NCBI GenBank assembly: GCA_949825045.1
Contig: OX463808.1
Location: 29,511,674 to 29,575,673, forward strand
DNA length: 64,000 nucleotides
Reading direction: 5' to 3'
From: Argyresthia goedartella
Lineage: Eukaryota > Arthropoda > Insecta > Lepidoptera > Argyresthiidae
Under the pieces are notes generated by a model, which was not told where the DNA came from, made no database searches, and saw nothing but the letters and a program-made list of their open reading frames with translations. Each line of letters begins with the position of its first letter. Within the stretch, counting starts at the first letter, position 1. Both the position numbers and the translations under genes were made by a program. Positions 44,264-55,094 of this stretch are shown here, in pieces.

Positions 44264-44431
44264 ATCCAGTTCCAGTTCCATTTCGAGTTCGAGTTCGACT
44301 TCCAGTTCGAGTACCAGTTCGAGTTCCGGTTCCAGTTCGAGTTCGAGTTCGAGTTCGATTTCCAGTTCGAGTTCCAGTTCGAGTTCCAGTTCGAGTTCCA
44401 GTTCGAGTTAGAGTTCGAGTTCCAGTTCGAT
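44264..44431. repeat. Minisatellite of TTCGAG / TTCCAG hexamers
   Basis: About 28 hexamer units alternate GAGTTC and CAGTTC variants. On the minus strand the frame reads Asn-Ser-Asn-Trp repeats purely because of the array. A (TA)n run precedes it at 44235-44262. Confidence 0.93.
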
Positions 44432-44454
44432 TTCACCTATATTTAATTAGCTGA

Positions 44455-44720
44455 CCATGTTTTTGGGAATGATAATACCAATCATTATGAACATTTTCCC
44501 CTATGAAACATATGGTTGCAAATGAAAAATTAATTTCGTCCCACAGTACATTGGGCTGATTAGCTTAATAACAATTATTGGGAGAGCCAAAAAAATTGCG
44601 CATGAGACCATATTTCTTGGAGAAAGTTGAACATAATGATGGGTACATTCCCCAAAATATGATCAGCTACTTAAATGTCATCCTATATAGGTTACAGGAA
44701 TGTCTCGGACCCTATTATCA
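44455..44720 (+). repeat. Repeat family G, copy 2
   Basis: Partner of 14562-14800: ATTATGAACA, GAAACATAT, CAGTACATTGGGCTGATTAG, GACCATA, CATAATGATG, TTAAATGTCATCCTATAT. Confidence 0.5.
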
Positions 44721-45194
44721 AATGACAACGACAGACATTGGTTTGCAGGTAAAGTGCAATTCGGAATATTAATTCAAGCTTTGGTATTATTCATGTACGG
44801 TACAGGCAGTGCCAAGTTTCTTTGGCTCTCTTTCTCTCATAGAGGTGAGAGAGAGGGAGAGGTGTCTCGTTGAGGGCCAAAGTAACTTGGCGCGAACTGT
44901 AAGCCATACATATATCCCAACCAATGTATCATTCCTTGTGTGTATGCGGTTTCATTGTCAACTCAGTTGGCCGGATGGTACGCAGTGTATACCCGGCTGT
45001 ATAAACGCAAATATATTTACATTGGTTTGTGGTACTAAATCACTTTGCCATATTACGTGATATAGCTAGACCAACATTGTCCTAACCCAAAATATCAATA
45101 GAACAGCGTGCATTATTAATATATCTTAAGCTGACCAGTCGATGACTCTAAATATAGTCACCCGCTGAGTGCTGCTCAGGGTGTTAGCATGGAA
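44721..45194. other. No recognised feature
   Basis: A short GAGAGAGGTGAGAGAGAGGG tract near 44840. No gene. Confidence 0.35.
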
Positions 45195-45325
45195 TGAACT
45201 AATTTGATGACTGGTTTAGTCTAGCGGGTAGTTTCCCTGCCTACGAAGCTGGCGGTCCTGGGTTCGAATACCGGTTAGGGCAAATATTTGTGTGATGAGC
45301 ATGAATATTTGTTTCTTAGTTTGGA
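45195..45325 (+). mobile_element. SINE head fragment
   Basis: Contains a B-box-like GGGTTCGAATACCGG and the AAATATTTGTGTGATGAGCA body, related to family S but with a diverged A-box region. The tail is missing, replaced by an inverted SINE. Confidence 0.6.
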
Positions 45326-45339
45326 TAATACCTTGTAAA

Positions 45340-45583
45340 ATAATACCTTGGACACTATTTACACACATTGATCTAACCCAAAACTAGGATTCCCTGTATC
45401 TTGGGTACTAGACAACGATACACATACTTATATAGATAAATATTATACTTAGATAGATAAGCAACTATGACTAGGGTACAAACATCCGTTCTCATCAAAC
45501 AAATATTTGCCCCCACCGGGACTCGAACCCGGGACCCTTGGCGTCGTAGGCAGGGTCACTGCCGACTCCGCCATTCGGGTCGT
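45340..45583 (-). mobile_element. tRNA-derived SINE (family S), minus copy
   Basis: Full length. Plus-strand landmarks are ACCTTGGACACTATTTACAC, GGATTCCCTGTATCTTGGG, GGGACTCGAACCCGGGACCC and GGGTCGTCA. Confidence 0.9.
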
Positions 45584-45879
45584 CATCTTGTTTCCTATGT
45601 ATTCACATAAGTATTTATCGCTATTAAATATATCGTCATCTAGTACCCATAACACAAGCTTTATTGAGCTTACTATGGGCCTAGTTCGATTTGTGTAAGA
45701 TTGTGTAATCTTACTTCTCTAATATTTATTTATTTGCAATGACTCAGTCTGCCTTTTACCCACCCATCAATAAAAATCATCATCATTCAACATCATCATC
45801 AAGCTAAGCCCACATTACAGACCATACATCGAAGTAGACGCCGCAAGTAGCCCAATATGTATGCGAAACATCGGTGTAT
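45584..45879. other. No recognised feature
   Basis: Spacer. Confidence 0.35.
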
Positions 45880-46390
45880 TTTTTTAGGGTACCTTAACCT
45901 GGGCAGCGCCAGCGACCGGGAGCTGTTTTTCATAGGTTTTGAAGTTTATTATTACCAAGCAATAAGGTTCAAAATCGCGGGCTGTTTTTTTTTAGCCTCA
46001 CAGGTGAGGGCGTATAGCATCACTTCAATCTCCATTTGTCCGTCTGTGTCTGTCTGTCAAGAACTTTATTCTCAGAAACGCGTGGAAGTAGCAATTTAAA
46101 ATTTCTACCGATTAATCAAGTCTGTAGTCTCTTGAAGTTGCATAAATATCAAACGCCGCCATTAATGACACGATTTTGCAAAATTAGCTTGATATTCGCA
46201 AGGGAATCCAAACCTATAGGGTACTTCCAGTTGACCTAAAATAATGAAATTTGGCAACAATCAAGGTAAATCGCAGAAGTAAAGGTGAAAATCAGAAATC
46301 AGTGCATTCGTAATTCAATCAGAAAAAATGCGATTTGTGCGGACCCTTAGTGCGAGAGTCTGACTCACATTTGAAGGTCTTTTTAAACAA
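45880..46390 (+). repeat. Repeat family C2, copy 2
   Basis: Shares TTTTTTAGGGTACC, GTCTGTGTCTGTCTGTCAAG, CAGAAACGCGTGGA, GATATTCGCAAGGGAATC, ACTTCCAGTTGACCTA and a GTGCGGACCCTTAG end with 24825-25235. Confidence 0.6.
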
Positions 46391-46959
46391 TTAGAACAGT
46401 CATAGAGCGACTGAGCAGTTCGGTAAGTGCAGTACACCAACGCATGAGACGGGCTACGCCTATACAATTTCCTCCACTACAGCCAGAGTAAGTAAGATAT
46501 GGCCGCAAATGGATATTAGTATGTTAGATGCACTACTGCGGCCCCGCCGCGGCACCGCAGGTACACTGCGTCTGGTCTGGTACATGGTCTGTGGCCATTG
46601 ACCCACTGCTGGGCATAATACAATTCATAGCGCCAATCCTCACTGTTCTGTGCCCATCGCATCTAGTGACATCTTGAAAGAAAAAAGGCCACTGCCCACC
46701 GAGACGAGGGTTCCGAACAAATCCTTTTGTGATGAAACTACTAGCGTTTTCAAAAATAACTAACGAAAGAAAAATATCTGTTCACCCTGTACACACACCC
46801 ATTGTAAAATAAAATTGTTCTGACATTCAAAATAAATAAATTATAGATTAGCAAAAACAAAAACAATATTTTAAATAATTGTGCACACACCCTCACAAAG
46901 ACACCCTCGCATACATTATCGTAATCATTATAATATAGTTATTAAGGTTTATTACTGCG
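46391..46959. repeat. Spacer with a fragment of a dispersed repeat
   Basis: 46590-46720 contains TGACCCACTGCTGGGCATAA and a CCACTGCCCACCGAGACG block, typical of a LINE-derived lepidopteran repeat. 46540-46580 is GC-rich. Otherwise unassigned. Confidence 0.45.
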
Positions 46960-47250
46960 AAGGTGCACCCCCATTCAGTACCTCAACATAGGGCTGTCCA
47001 CCTTCCCAGCTAGTGAGCTGAGGATAGTGTTGGAGCTGCCGAAAAAGCGGTTTCTTAAGGAGGCAATCCTTTTTCGGATTATTGCAAAGAAATCGTCAAT
47101 CCTGGCTTCGGCAAACCTAGAGGCGCTGCAGTATCGCGGCAGCCCCAACAGTATCCTCAGTGCATTATTACATTGGACGCGAAGGGCGCTGTAGGCCCTC
47201 TGCTAGTGTAGAATACTATTCACGCCTTTTTGCAAATAGTATGACAGAGG
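46960..47250 (-). pseudogene. LINE RT C-terminal remnant
   Basis: The minus strand reads, in one frame over about 60 codons, VQCNNALRILLGLPRYCSAS, LFAEARIDDFFAI and RKRIASLRNRFFGSS, which is the usual C-terminal part of jockey/CR1-type LINE proteins. A stop follows near 46975. The upstream RT core is absent. It is not the same family as the LINE at 47690-59672. Confidence 0.75.
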
Positions 47251-47689
47251 CAGATATTAGCAACCACGCTCTAGAGATATTGGGTTAGTTTCCCTTGCGG
47301 ATCGGTGTACTCTAGTGACGTAAATTTCGATACAACAAAGTGAATGTAATCCACTTATAGCCTTCTACCGTTGACACCTGCTCCGGCAAAACTTAGCTAC
47401 CACTTTTTCTGTTATCACGAGTATTTTGTATGCTTTTATAGGCATCTAAAAATATTTTAATAGTGTAGCAAATTTAGTGTTATTTCTATCATCTTTTGAA
47501 CCCACCTCTATATATTGGCAATTTCGTGATGAAAATAAATGATGGCAAAATTTGCGGACTACTGCGTTTTTTTAAATATAACATTTAGTTTATCTTTTAT
47601 AACACGCAGTTGTCCGCTAATTTATGATAAGAGTACAAGAAAACAAGAATTGTATTGACCCGAATGTGGGTATACAGGGTTATTAATAA
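47251..47689. other. No recognised feature
   Basis: Spacer between two LINE remnants. Confidence 0.35.
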
Positions 47690-48335
47690 ATAAAATATGT
47701 AGTTCTTACCATACTCTACTCTTAAGGGCGTACAAATATTAAATTAATAATAATACAAAAACATTACAAATTTCAGCAATAATTAAATTTAAATATTTTC
47801 ACTGACCGTTTAAGAAATTCTTTACGCTATAGTAGGCTTTGTTTAGCATTTTTTTAACCTTAATAAAAAAAAACTTCGTCTCATACATACCTTTTGGCAG
47901 GTTATTATAAATTTTCGGTATCATCCCAAACACACTTTTTTGAAACAGCGTGCTTGGGTGCCGCGTTATGATTGACCTCTAAAAACCGAGGGTAGTTGTG
48001 ACTGGTGGCGATTTTGAACCTTAGGCCGAAATAAAATTTAAAACCTTTGACGGAAAAGTGGCGTTAGCTAACGCGGGAGGTATTCAAGAGGAATTAATTT
48101 AATGTTTCTTTTAGAGTTTATTTTAATAAAAAGATCCCAATTGTTTCTAACATAAATTGCCATATCTATAAACGATGTTAGAGTTAAATTTTAAATTTTT
48201 AAAAGTGTGGCTGGCATGTTTCTCTTTGTTTCAGATGACATTTTGTGCTTTGGAAGCCCTGTCCATCTCCATATCCGATGATTAGCAAATCACAGATTCA
48301 GATTCAGATTTTTTTTTTTATTGAATATAAATAAA

Positions 48336-48360
48336 TAAATAAATAAACTTATTCAACGTC
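48336..48360. repeat. (AAAT)n microsatellite
   Basis: AATAAATAAATAAATAAAT run, possibly the tail of a small insert in the outer LINE. Confidence 0.85.
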
Positions 48361-49223
48361 AAAATTATACTTACATATAACTATACGTAATTTTTTTTTA
48401 TATAAAAAAGAGACTACACCAAACGAGACTCACAAATTGCTTGATCTATGGTTTTAGTATTTCTAAACCCTTTTCATTCTTTTCTAAATATATTGTTGCT
48501 TTCAAATTATAAATAAGTTTTTCGACTACTTCGAAGAATGCGGGAATGAGTGTAACTGGTCTAAAGAAAGAAATATTTTTAATCATCTTTTTTAACATTG
48601 GCTTAATAATTGTGGTCTTAGCTCTTCAGGGAAAATACACAGATTTATGACGTGACTTAATATTGGTGATATGATGAATGCTACGAGTGTATTATTTGAA
48701 ACACTTTAACAGTTGAAGTGGGTTTAAAAAATAGGAACTTTGAAATGGAACTTGGTTTTGTCCTTGTGTTAGTTGCCTCACCCTTTTGTTGTTGCTCTAC
48801 TTGATCTATTTAGAAACCATTGAAAGCTTGCGCTATATCCTTAGGATCGGTAATAAAACGATTGTTAAATTTTATTTGGTTAAGGCTTTCTTTTGGGGCA
48901 TTATTTTTATTATTGAAATTATTTTTGGTTTGTATAAAATAGTCGTTTTGGGATTTTTGTGAGTTCTATTATTCGCCGTTAGCCTTCTCTAATATTTTTA
49001 ATTCAATTGTCAAGACAGTTCCTACTACTCAAACGTGTGGTTTCGTTGACTGTAAATCAATGTTCAAAATAAACTGCAAACCTATCCCGTTAAAGACGAC
49101 GAAAATATTATACCATAGCACTCTATTACATTTGGAATTGTACAATCGGTAATAATCTGAAAACAAAGTCCATTTCTTACAATTAAAGCTGTCCCACTAC
49201 ACCTAGTACTTCTGACCGAATAG

Positions 49224-49227
49224 GTGG
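49224..49227 (-). repeat. Target-site duplication GTGG, left
   Basis: Matches 58214-58217 on the other side of the LTR element. Confidence 0.9.
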
Positions 49228-49590
49228 TGTCGTGTAACGATACGAACCTAACCAGAACCTAACAGAAAACAACCAGAATAAAATTTAGAAATGACAATTT
49301 ATTAGGGTTATTTACAATGAATTAATTTAAAAAAATGAAAGGAAGATGAGGAAGAATGAGGTGAAACAGGTTTTATAAAATACAGATGTCTGGATAGAAA
49401 GAAGGAAGCGGAGAACACGGAGAGTAGGAGACCGATGAAGCAGGATGCAGGTGTATTTGTTGTTGTAGATGTTGTTGAAATCGTCGTTGTAGGAACGGTA
49501 GCGGGCGTATTTGTGGTTACGGCTCGCAGGATCCCTTTGTAGGGACGGCTCGCAGGATCGCGTCGTAGGCACGGCTCGCAGAATCCCGTT

Positions 49591-49755
49591 GTTTGAAGGA
49601 TTGTTTGAAGGTTTGAGGGAGTTTGAAGGCTCGCAGGATCCCGTTGTTTGAGGGATTGTTTGAAGGTTTGAGGGAGTTTTAAGGCTCGCAGGATCCCGTT
49701 ATTTGAAGGATTGTTTGAAGGTTTGAGGGAGTTTGAAGGCTCGCAGGATCCCGGG
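49591..49755. repeat. Three 55-bp tandem units in the LTR
   Basis: Units start at 49591, 49646 and 49701. Each holds TTTGAAGGTTTGAGGGAGTT and GGCTCGCAGGATCCC. Repeated in the other LTR from 57424. Confidence 0.92.
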
Positions 49756-49840
49756 GTAGTGCGACCCCGGGATAAGGCCTTTAAGTGGTACTTCTAGTTC
49801 AGAAGCTGACGTGAGACTGCAGAATTTCGGAAATGTTCCG

Positions 49841-49848
49841 CTTTTATA
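49841..49848 (-). promoter_or_regulatory. TATA box copy in the 3' LTR
   Basis: Minus strand TATAAAAG in GGGTATAAAAGCGG. The equivalent in the 5' LTR is 57674-57681. Confidence 0.7.
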
Positions 49849-50372
49849 CCCTTTTTGGAGAGTTCTAAAAATTATTTAAATTAAACGTAATTTTTGTGAG
49901 TGGCCAAGAGAGAAAAAGTATTTTTGTAAAAGTATTGAAGCAAACATATCAGACCGCTAACGAGTTTGAATGGACATTGCCATGACAACCAGATAAACAA
50001 TCAACACATCAAATGTCAAATGTTGGTTTCAGGCTCGTAATATAAAATTTAACAAGTTCACATAGCCAAAATTGCATAACAGCGAAAGAAAAAAGGGTAG
50101 CGCACCAGCGCGCACGAAGCCCGAGATTGCAGAGTTTCGGACAAAGCCAAATACAAGGTCACCAAAGGTAAACCCCTTCGCTATCGATTTACAAGAGCTG
50201 ATAGTGTGAAAATACAAAGCGAAAATGATTTGTTAATGTGTTCTTATGGTTTAAAACGTTACAGGGTCCTATGGAAATAAAGGTGATACCAAATATACAG
50301 CTATGCAGCTCAGCAAGAATTCAGCTGAAAGGCATGAAAGCAAGAATAGCATGTAAGTAGCATAACACTACA

Positions 50373-50390
50373 TATTCCCCCCGACCCTGG
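50373..50390 (-). promoter_or_regulatory. Polypurine tract
   Basis: The minus strand reads CCAGGGTCGGGGGGAATA and abuts the 3' LTR, the expected site for plus-strand priming. Confidence 0.8.
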
Positions 50391-50701
50391 AAAAAATTTT
50401 GACTCAGCAAAAATTTTGATATGTACATTTTAAAATAAACCAGAAAAACACAGCTTTGCAGAAACCGACATCACCAGGCAAAATCAGATATACCATCACT
50501 TACATTCATCATCTTCATTCAGGTAAGGGTGGAGTTCACATTCAATGACTACCACTTTGAAAGTGTGTTTTCAAAAGGACATTCAGGCTTACTTAAGGAG
50601 TTGTCATCCGCTCCTGCGTGGAAAAAAAAATAAGTAGAGGTAAAGAGAAACAAATTAATCCTAAGGTAGCTTTAGTCGCTTTGCCTTAAGATTAAAACGG
50701 C

Positions 50702-50863
50702 CAGAGCGGTAGAGCTCGAAGCCAGAGATCAGCCAAATCGCCAACGAGATGTGTCTGAAATGAAGAATATACATATATACAACAGAGCGGTAGAGCTCGA
50801 AGCCAGAGATCAGCCACATCACCAACGAGATGTGTCTGAAATGAAGAATATACATATATACAA
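50702..50863. repeat. 81-bp tandem duplication
   Basis: Two units differ at two or three positions. Each contains GGTAGAGCTCGAAGCCAGAG and ATGAAGAATATACATATATA. Confidence 0.92.
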
Positions 50864-51210
50864 ATTAACAGTTAGAAGTTAAGAAAATTTGCATTTAAGT
50901 AAATGCAAAAATTTTATATAAAGATTCGTATCACCTTCAGGACAGAAGTTTGAGAAACAAAAGGAGGTTCCATGACAGTCGGATCAGCAGGAAGGTCAAG
51001 TGATGGAGAGTCATTTGCAGTTGAAGGTGGAGTCAAGGATTCGAATTGTTTAGAAAATTTTACCTCTTTCCATTGTTATAGTTAAGTGAAGTGAAGTGAA
51101 GTGAAGTAATGTAAATTAAATGTAGGCCTAAATATAATCCAGATGAGTTGAAAAACTAGATGAAGTTTTGTTTTAGAATTTGGAAAGTATTTAGGCTCAA
51201 ATATTTATCG

Positions 51211-51236
51211 CAAAGTGTAGAGTCAAGTGTTATAGA
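51211..51236 (+). repeat. 26-bp target-site duplication, left copy
   Basis: CAAAGTGTAGAGTCAAGTGT followed by TATAGA. Identical to 56825-56850. The first C is shared with the ATTC tail, so the length is 25 or 26. Confidence 0.95.
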
Positions 51237-52991
51237 GACCTCCGACATCTTGCAAACGCATTTAAACAAACAATAGTTTACAACCCGGCGCGCGCCTTTG
51301 TTCTGTCTCTGGTTTCTCGCGTTTCGGAGATTTTGTATCAGCGAGATGATATGAGAGTGTCTAATATAGCTACAAGTGTGAAAGTAGAGTGCGTAAAGTG
51401 TGAATTAGATAAGTTCTGAGCTGCGCCCTACCAGATAATAGGCTACGCCACGCTGCTGTGATAATACGTGTACAATATTGTGTAAGACAATAGGTGCACA
51501 TAGCTGAGACAACTCAACGAGTATTGCCTGGTGAGCCCGTTCCTACTCAGTGTCCTAACGCATGCAACCAATATTTATCTCCACAGACGAATCTACTAGA
51601 AGAGACCCCGAGTTTACGTCTCACGCAATACATAACAGTACTCCCTAACGACACGCCGTTATCCTGGAGTATTAACCGACCCTATCCAGCACATTAGGTG
51701 TGTCATGACACTGGGATATCTCCTCAGCAGTAACCTAACCTTATCAATGAATTGCTTTCTCCGGACACACAAACGATTACATAGGACGTAGAATCTTCAT
51801 TATTTAAGGTATTTCTTAAGTGAATCTTACCCATAAAATTAAGTTCTCTCAACAGCAACAACCTGGGAAACAGACTTATTTCATTTCATCACAGACATTC
51901 GTGGTGCTTGATACATCATCATAAATACTAAGTCAATAGAAACTAGAGTTGCGCAACGAGTCGTGGTGTTATCCCACGCCAAGAGGCAGGCCCTTTCATG
52001 CACTTCCTGCAGGCACGTGAATAAGAACACTAAAACCCAAACAATACCGGACAGAAAAAGTTAAACAAAAGAGATAAATTACGACAAAAAAACATTCCTC
52101 AAACGAACACAGCTGCAAAACGGCGAAGCAAATACGTCTTTTTTTTGTGCAACAAGCCCCTTCTCTAGACAACGAGCTAAGAAAAAACGAATTCCAACGA
52201 GCAATAAACAATAGGGCCTTGCACAGGGACTGAACCTCGACCCGTGTCACGGACCTCACTACTACGCACTAATGAAGTGAACTGAAGTAGGTGATGTCAG
52301 TGCAGAGAGTCTCATTAGCTGAGCAACAACCTGGTGAGATTGCTCCGATTAAGATAGCCCTGTATCAGATAAAACAGCAAAACTAACTTTATATCTGGCA
52401 GGTAACATCCTTCGTAATGCTGGTTACCATTTCATAAACAGATACCGCTCTCGCTCCAAATTACTACGCCAACTCTAAACTATTCCATAGGCATAGTCCC
52501 GTACAAATAGGTAGGTGATAGGTATACGAAAATACAAAACTAGGCAGGAACCTACCCAAGCGCAATAAAACAAAACTAAACTATTTGCCACCATCCGGTC
52601 CAACCAGCCCATCTTGACCTGTTACAAAATAAAATAAACAATAATGCAAGCCTACTGCATATTCTGAGAAATAGCGAGTAAAAGCCAACACTTGCACATC
52701 ATAAAAGGATCATTTTACCATCTTGCAAAAAACAGGCAATTAACGAAAGGCAGCTGACGAATAATAACAAAATAAAATCAAAGACTCTTTGTCCTAAGCG
52801 GGTCTCTCTCACGCCTATTTTATAGCTTCCAGGCCCAGCCTCCAATTCTCTTAGAAAATACCGAGAATAAGTGCGCAAAGATACGCACAAACTTTGACAG
52901 CCACAACCCGTACCATTAACAATAGGTACGTAGGTAGTTCAAATTAATCAAATTAGCTCTAAGTTCTTTCTTTCAATAACATTCCAAAAAG
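51237..52991 (+). other. 5' leader of the OTU-LINE
   Basis: Begins GACCTCCGACATCTTGC. Contains CCCGGCGCGCGCC near 51285, a GC-rich start region that may include the internal promoter. Frames up to 87 codons (51494-51697 plus, 51996-52259 minus) have no recognised motifs. No ORF1 of gag or RRM type is seen. Confidence 0.65.
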
Positions 52992-55092
52992 ATGAAAGCC
53001 TTATCAATGCCGAGAGATGGTAACTGCCTATTCCACGCAATTGCTGACCAAATTAATCAGCTAGGTATATCAATTAACACTCGACCACACCCACATTCGT
53101 AAGGACCTAGTTAAATATGTAGAAGAAAACTGCGATGAACAGAACATAAAGTTTGCAATCGCCGAGCCTGAAGAAACCCTCAATGACTACATTAAAAATC
53201 TGCGCAATTACGGCACTTGGGCTGGAGAGGAGATTATAATAGCAGCCGCCGAATACTTTCTAATTAACGTAACAATCCACCAGCAAAATACACCATCGCT
53301 CACATACAGGCCCAAGAATCCCGCGAATGCAGTGGGATCTATCAACCTCAACTTCACAGGAAACCACTACGACAGCGTATACTTGCTTGAATCACAAAAT
53401 TTACCCACGAATCTAGCAACCGACAGCCAAACTGATAACAACATACCTTCCCCGATACTTAAGGCAACACCCATGACCTCCTCAGGGTCAACCATAATAT
53501 CAATAGATGACATCCCTGACAACACCGGATATACGATGACACGACACAGCCCCATATTTAAACCAAAAGTCACATGCGAGCGTATGCGCATTGCTACTTG
53601 GAACGTTAGAGGATGCGCCGAAATACCTAAGAGACTCAACATTGATGCTGAATTGACAAACAGCAATATACATATAGCCTGTATACAAGAAACAAACATG
53701 ACATCGGAGACATACGTGTCAAAACACTATCTCTGGTATCTATCAGGCACAACCAGCATCGCACACTGTGGCTTAGCTATACTAATTAGAAAGGACCTGA
53801 ACTTAACGGTCCACAATATAAATCGCGACCTGGAAACCATGGCAGCAACAATAACATCGGCCACTAATAAACTATATGTAATAAACGCACATATCCCCAG
53901 CTCTTCCACGAGAGCAACCGCAGCGTTTTCGCAACTTATAAAGATTATTCAAAAGAAACCAAACAAAGCCAAAATATTAATGCTAGGTGACTTTAACGCG
54001 CATATCGGACTAGGCGATACAAAGGAATACAGGAAAAAGGGAATTATAGGAACAAATCTCCTACACAAATCATCAAATATCATCGGAGAAATGCTAATGG
54101 ATATCTGTTCCTGCGAAAACTTAAAAATAGAAACCACCTGGGCTCGCAAGTCATGTCGGGCCACATGGTCTAACGGGAAAACAAAATCACAACTAGACCA
54201 TATAATTATCTCGAATAATGCGCCACACACATTTAACTTCATCAGAGGACAATGGAGCTACCTGCATATTTCCGACCACAAGATAATCTGGGGTGAAATA
54301 GACCCACTAAACCTGCTTCCAAGAACTGGCGACACGCAAATGGAATCAACAAAGAGTACAACCCAAACTAAGTACAAAGCGATAACAGCTATAAAGTTCA
54401 ACTATAAACAGTGTTCTTACACCGCCCTAGCACGAGATGAAATGAATGACACAAAAGTAAAATACCATAACGGGATTATGGAAGAACTTACGGCGAACAA
54501 ATACAAATTTATAGAAAATGACGACGAATATACGCCCGACATTCCGTGGGAATCTATTACAGGGGTTATGAAGTCAGTAGCCCAAAAAACACTTTCCGTA
54601 AAACCCGCTAGATCGCGGGAACACCGAATTGCTCTGGCAAATTTACAAAAGGCCAAATTCCTTAAAAGACGTCGACCAACCGACCAAACAATCAATAAAC
54701 AACTCAAAGAATGCCGACGACGTCTTGAGGAAATTATTGATAATGAAGAAAAACGAGAATGCAGAGCATTTTTTGAAGGCCTAGGAAAAAAACACCCAAG
54801 CAAACGCATGCAAATCGTGTACCACTATTACAGACGACACCAGCTTCAATCGAGACGGTGGAAAAAACAACGATTTATCCCAATGTCACGCTGGGAACAG
54901 GAATTAAGGAAATCAGAAGGCCCTAAAATTATGATTATCCCTAACGAAACTTCATTAAACCCTGACTATCTAGAAAATGGTCCAACAATAGCCGACATAA
55001 AAACGATAATCAGCCGCATGCGTAACGGAACAGCGCCGGGTACAGATCAGGTAGTCCCGGAACTGTACAAAGGAATACCGCACAACTTTTAA
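52992..55092 (+). pseudogene. OTU-type cysteine protease domain, APE endonuclease and RT start of the LINE
   Basis: ATG 52992 is chosen because the OTU motif follows at once: PRDGNCLFHAI, with the catalytic Cys at codon 53025-53027 (residue 12). The frame shifts by one base at about 53082. Frame 1 then runs open to 55092. OTU continues with WAGEEIIIAAAEYF and ends with GNHYDSVYL (His codon 53365-53367), a length near 130 residues. The endonuclease follows: ATWNVRGCAE, CIQETNM, LGDFNAHIG and ISDHKIIWGE (54271-54279 for SDH), all canonical. A basic linker leads to the RT start (RMRNGTAPGTDQVVPELYKG). A missing T near 55090 ends the frame. Confidence 0.93.
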
Positions 55093-55094
55093 AG

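Larger units (their letters stand above)
47690..49227 (-). mobile_element. Outer LINE, 3' half (endonuclease middle to 3' end), decayed
   Basis: Minus-strand reading. 49227 down to about 49080 continues the endonuclease started at 58218 (GTALIVRNGL). 48980-48700 gives an inter-domain segment (NNRFITDPKDIAQAFNGF). 48700-48440 gives the first RT motifs (FPEELRPQLL and a diverged LHSFPHSSK). 48070-47780 gives the C-terminus (a KKMLNKAYYSVKEFLNGQ-like end). A foreign AT-rich piece with (AAAT)n lies at about 48290-48420. Many stops. The 5' half resumes at 58214. Confidence 0.8.
49228..50372 (-). repeat. 3' LTR (left) of the minus-strand LTR element
   Basis: Plus-strand ends TGTCGTGTAACGA and CATAACACTACA. 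It contains an extra 11 bases near 49250 (duplicated CCTAACCAGAA-like), three 55-bp tandem units (49591-49752) and identical short minus frames that also occur in the other LTR. Those frames are not genes. Confidence 0.95.
50391..51236 (-). other. Internal noncoding region of the LTR element (part 1)
   Basis: No gag or pol signature in any frame. Contains an 81-bp tandem duplication (50702-50782 and 50783-50863) and a (GTGAA)n run at 51085-51105. The last 153 bases (from about 51084) begin to repeat after the LINE at 56850, so a partial tandem duplication existed before the LINE arrived. Confidence 0.75.

Noticed and set aside
44143..44436. Asn/Ser/Trp-rich protein
   Set aside because: Product of the hexamer array on the minus strand.
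49327..49572. Protein of 81 residues, repeated exactly at 57160-57405
   Set aside because: Both copies lie in LTRs. Identity follows from recent LTR duplication and the frame overlaps the poly(A) end of the LTR. No motif.
49591..49755. CRISPR-like array
   Set aside because: Units are contiguous 55-bp tandem repeats without distinct spacers, inside an LTR of an insect element.
50029..50217. Protein of 62 residues, repeated at 57862-58050
   Set aside because: LTR duplication again. Coding is not supported.
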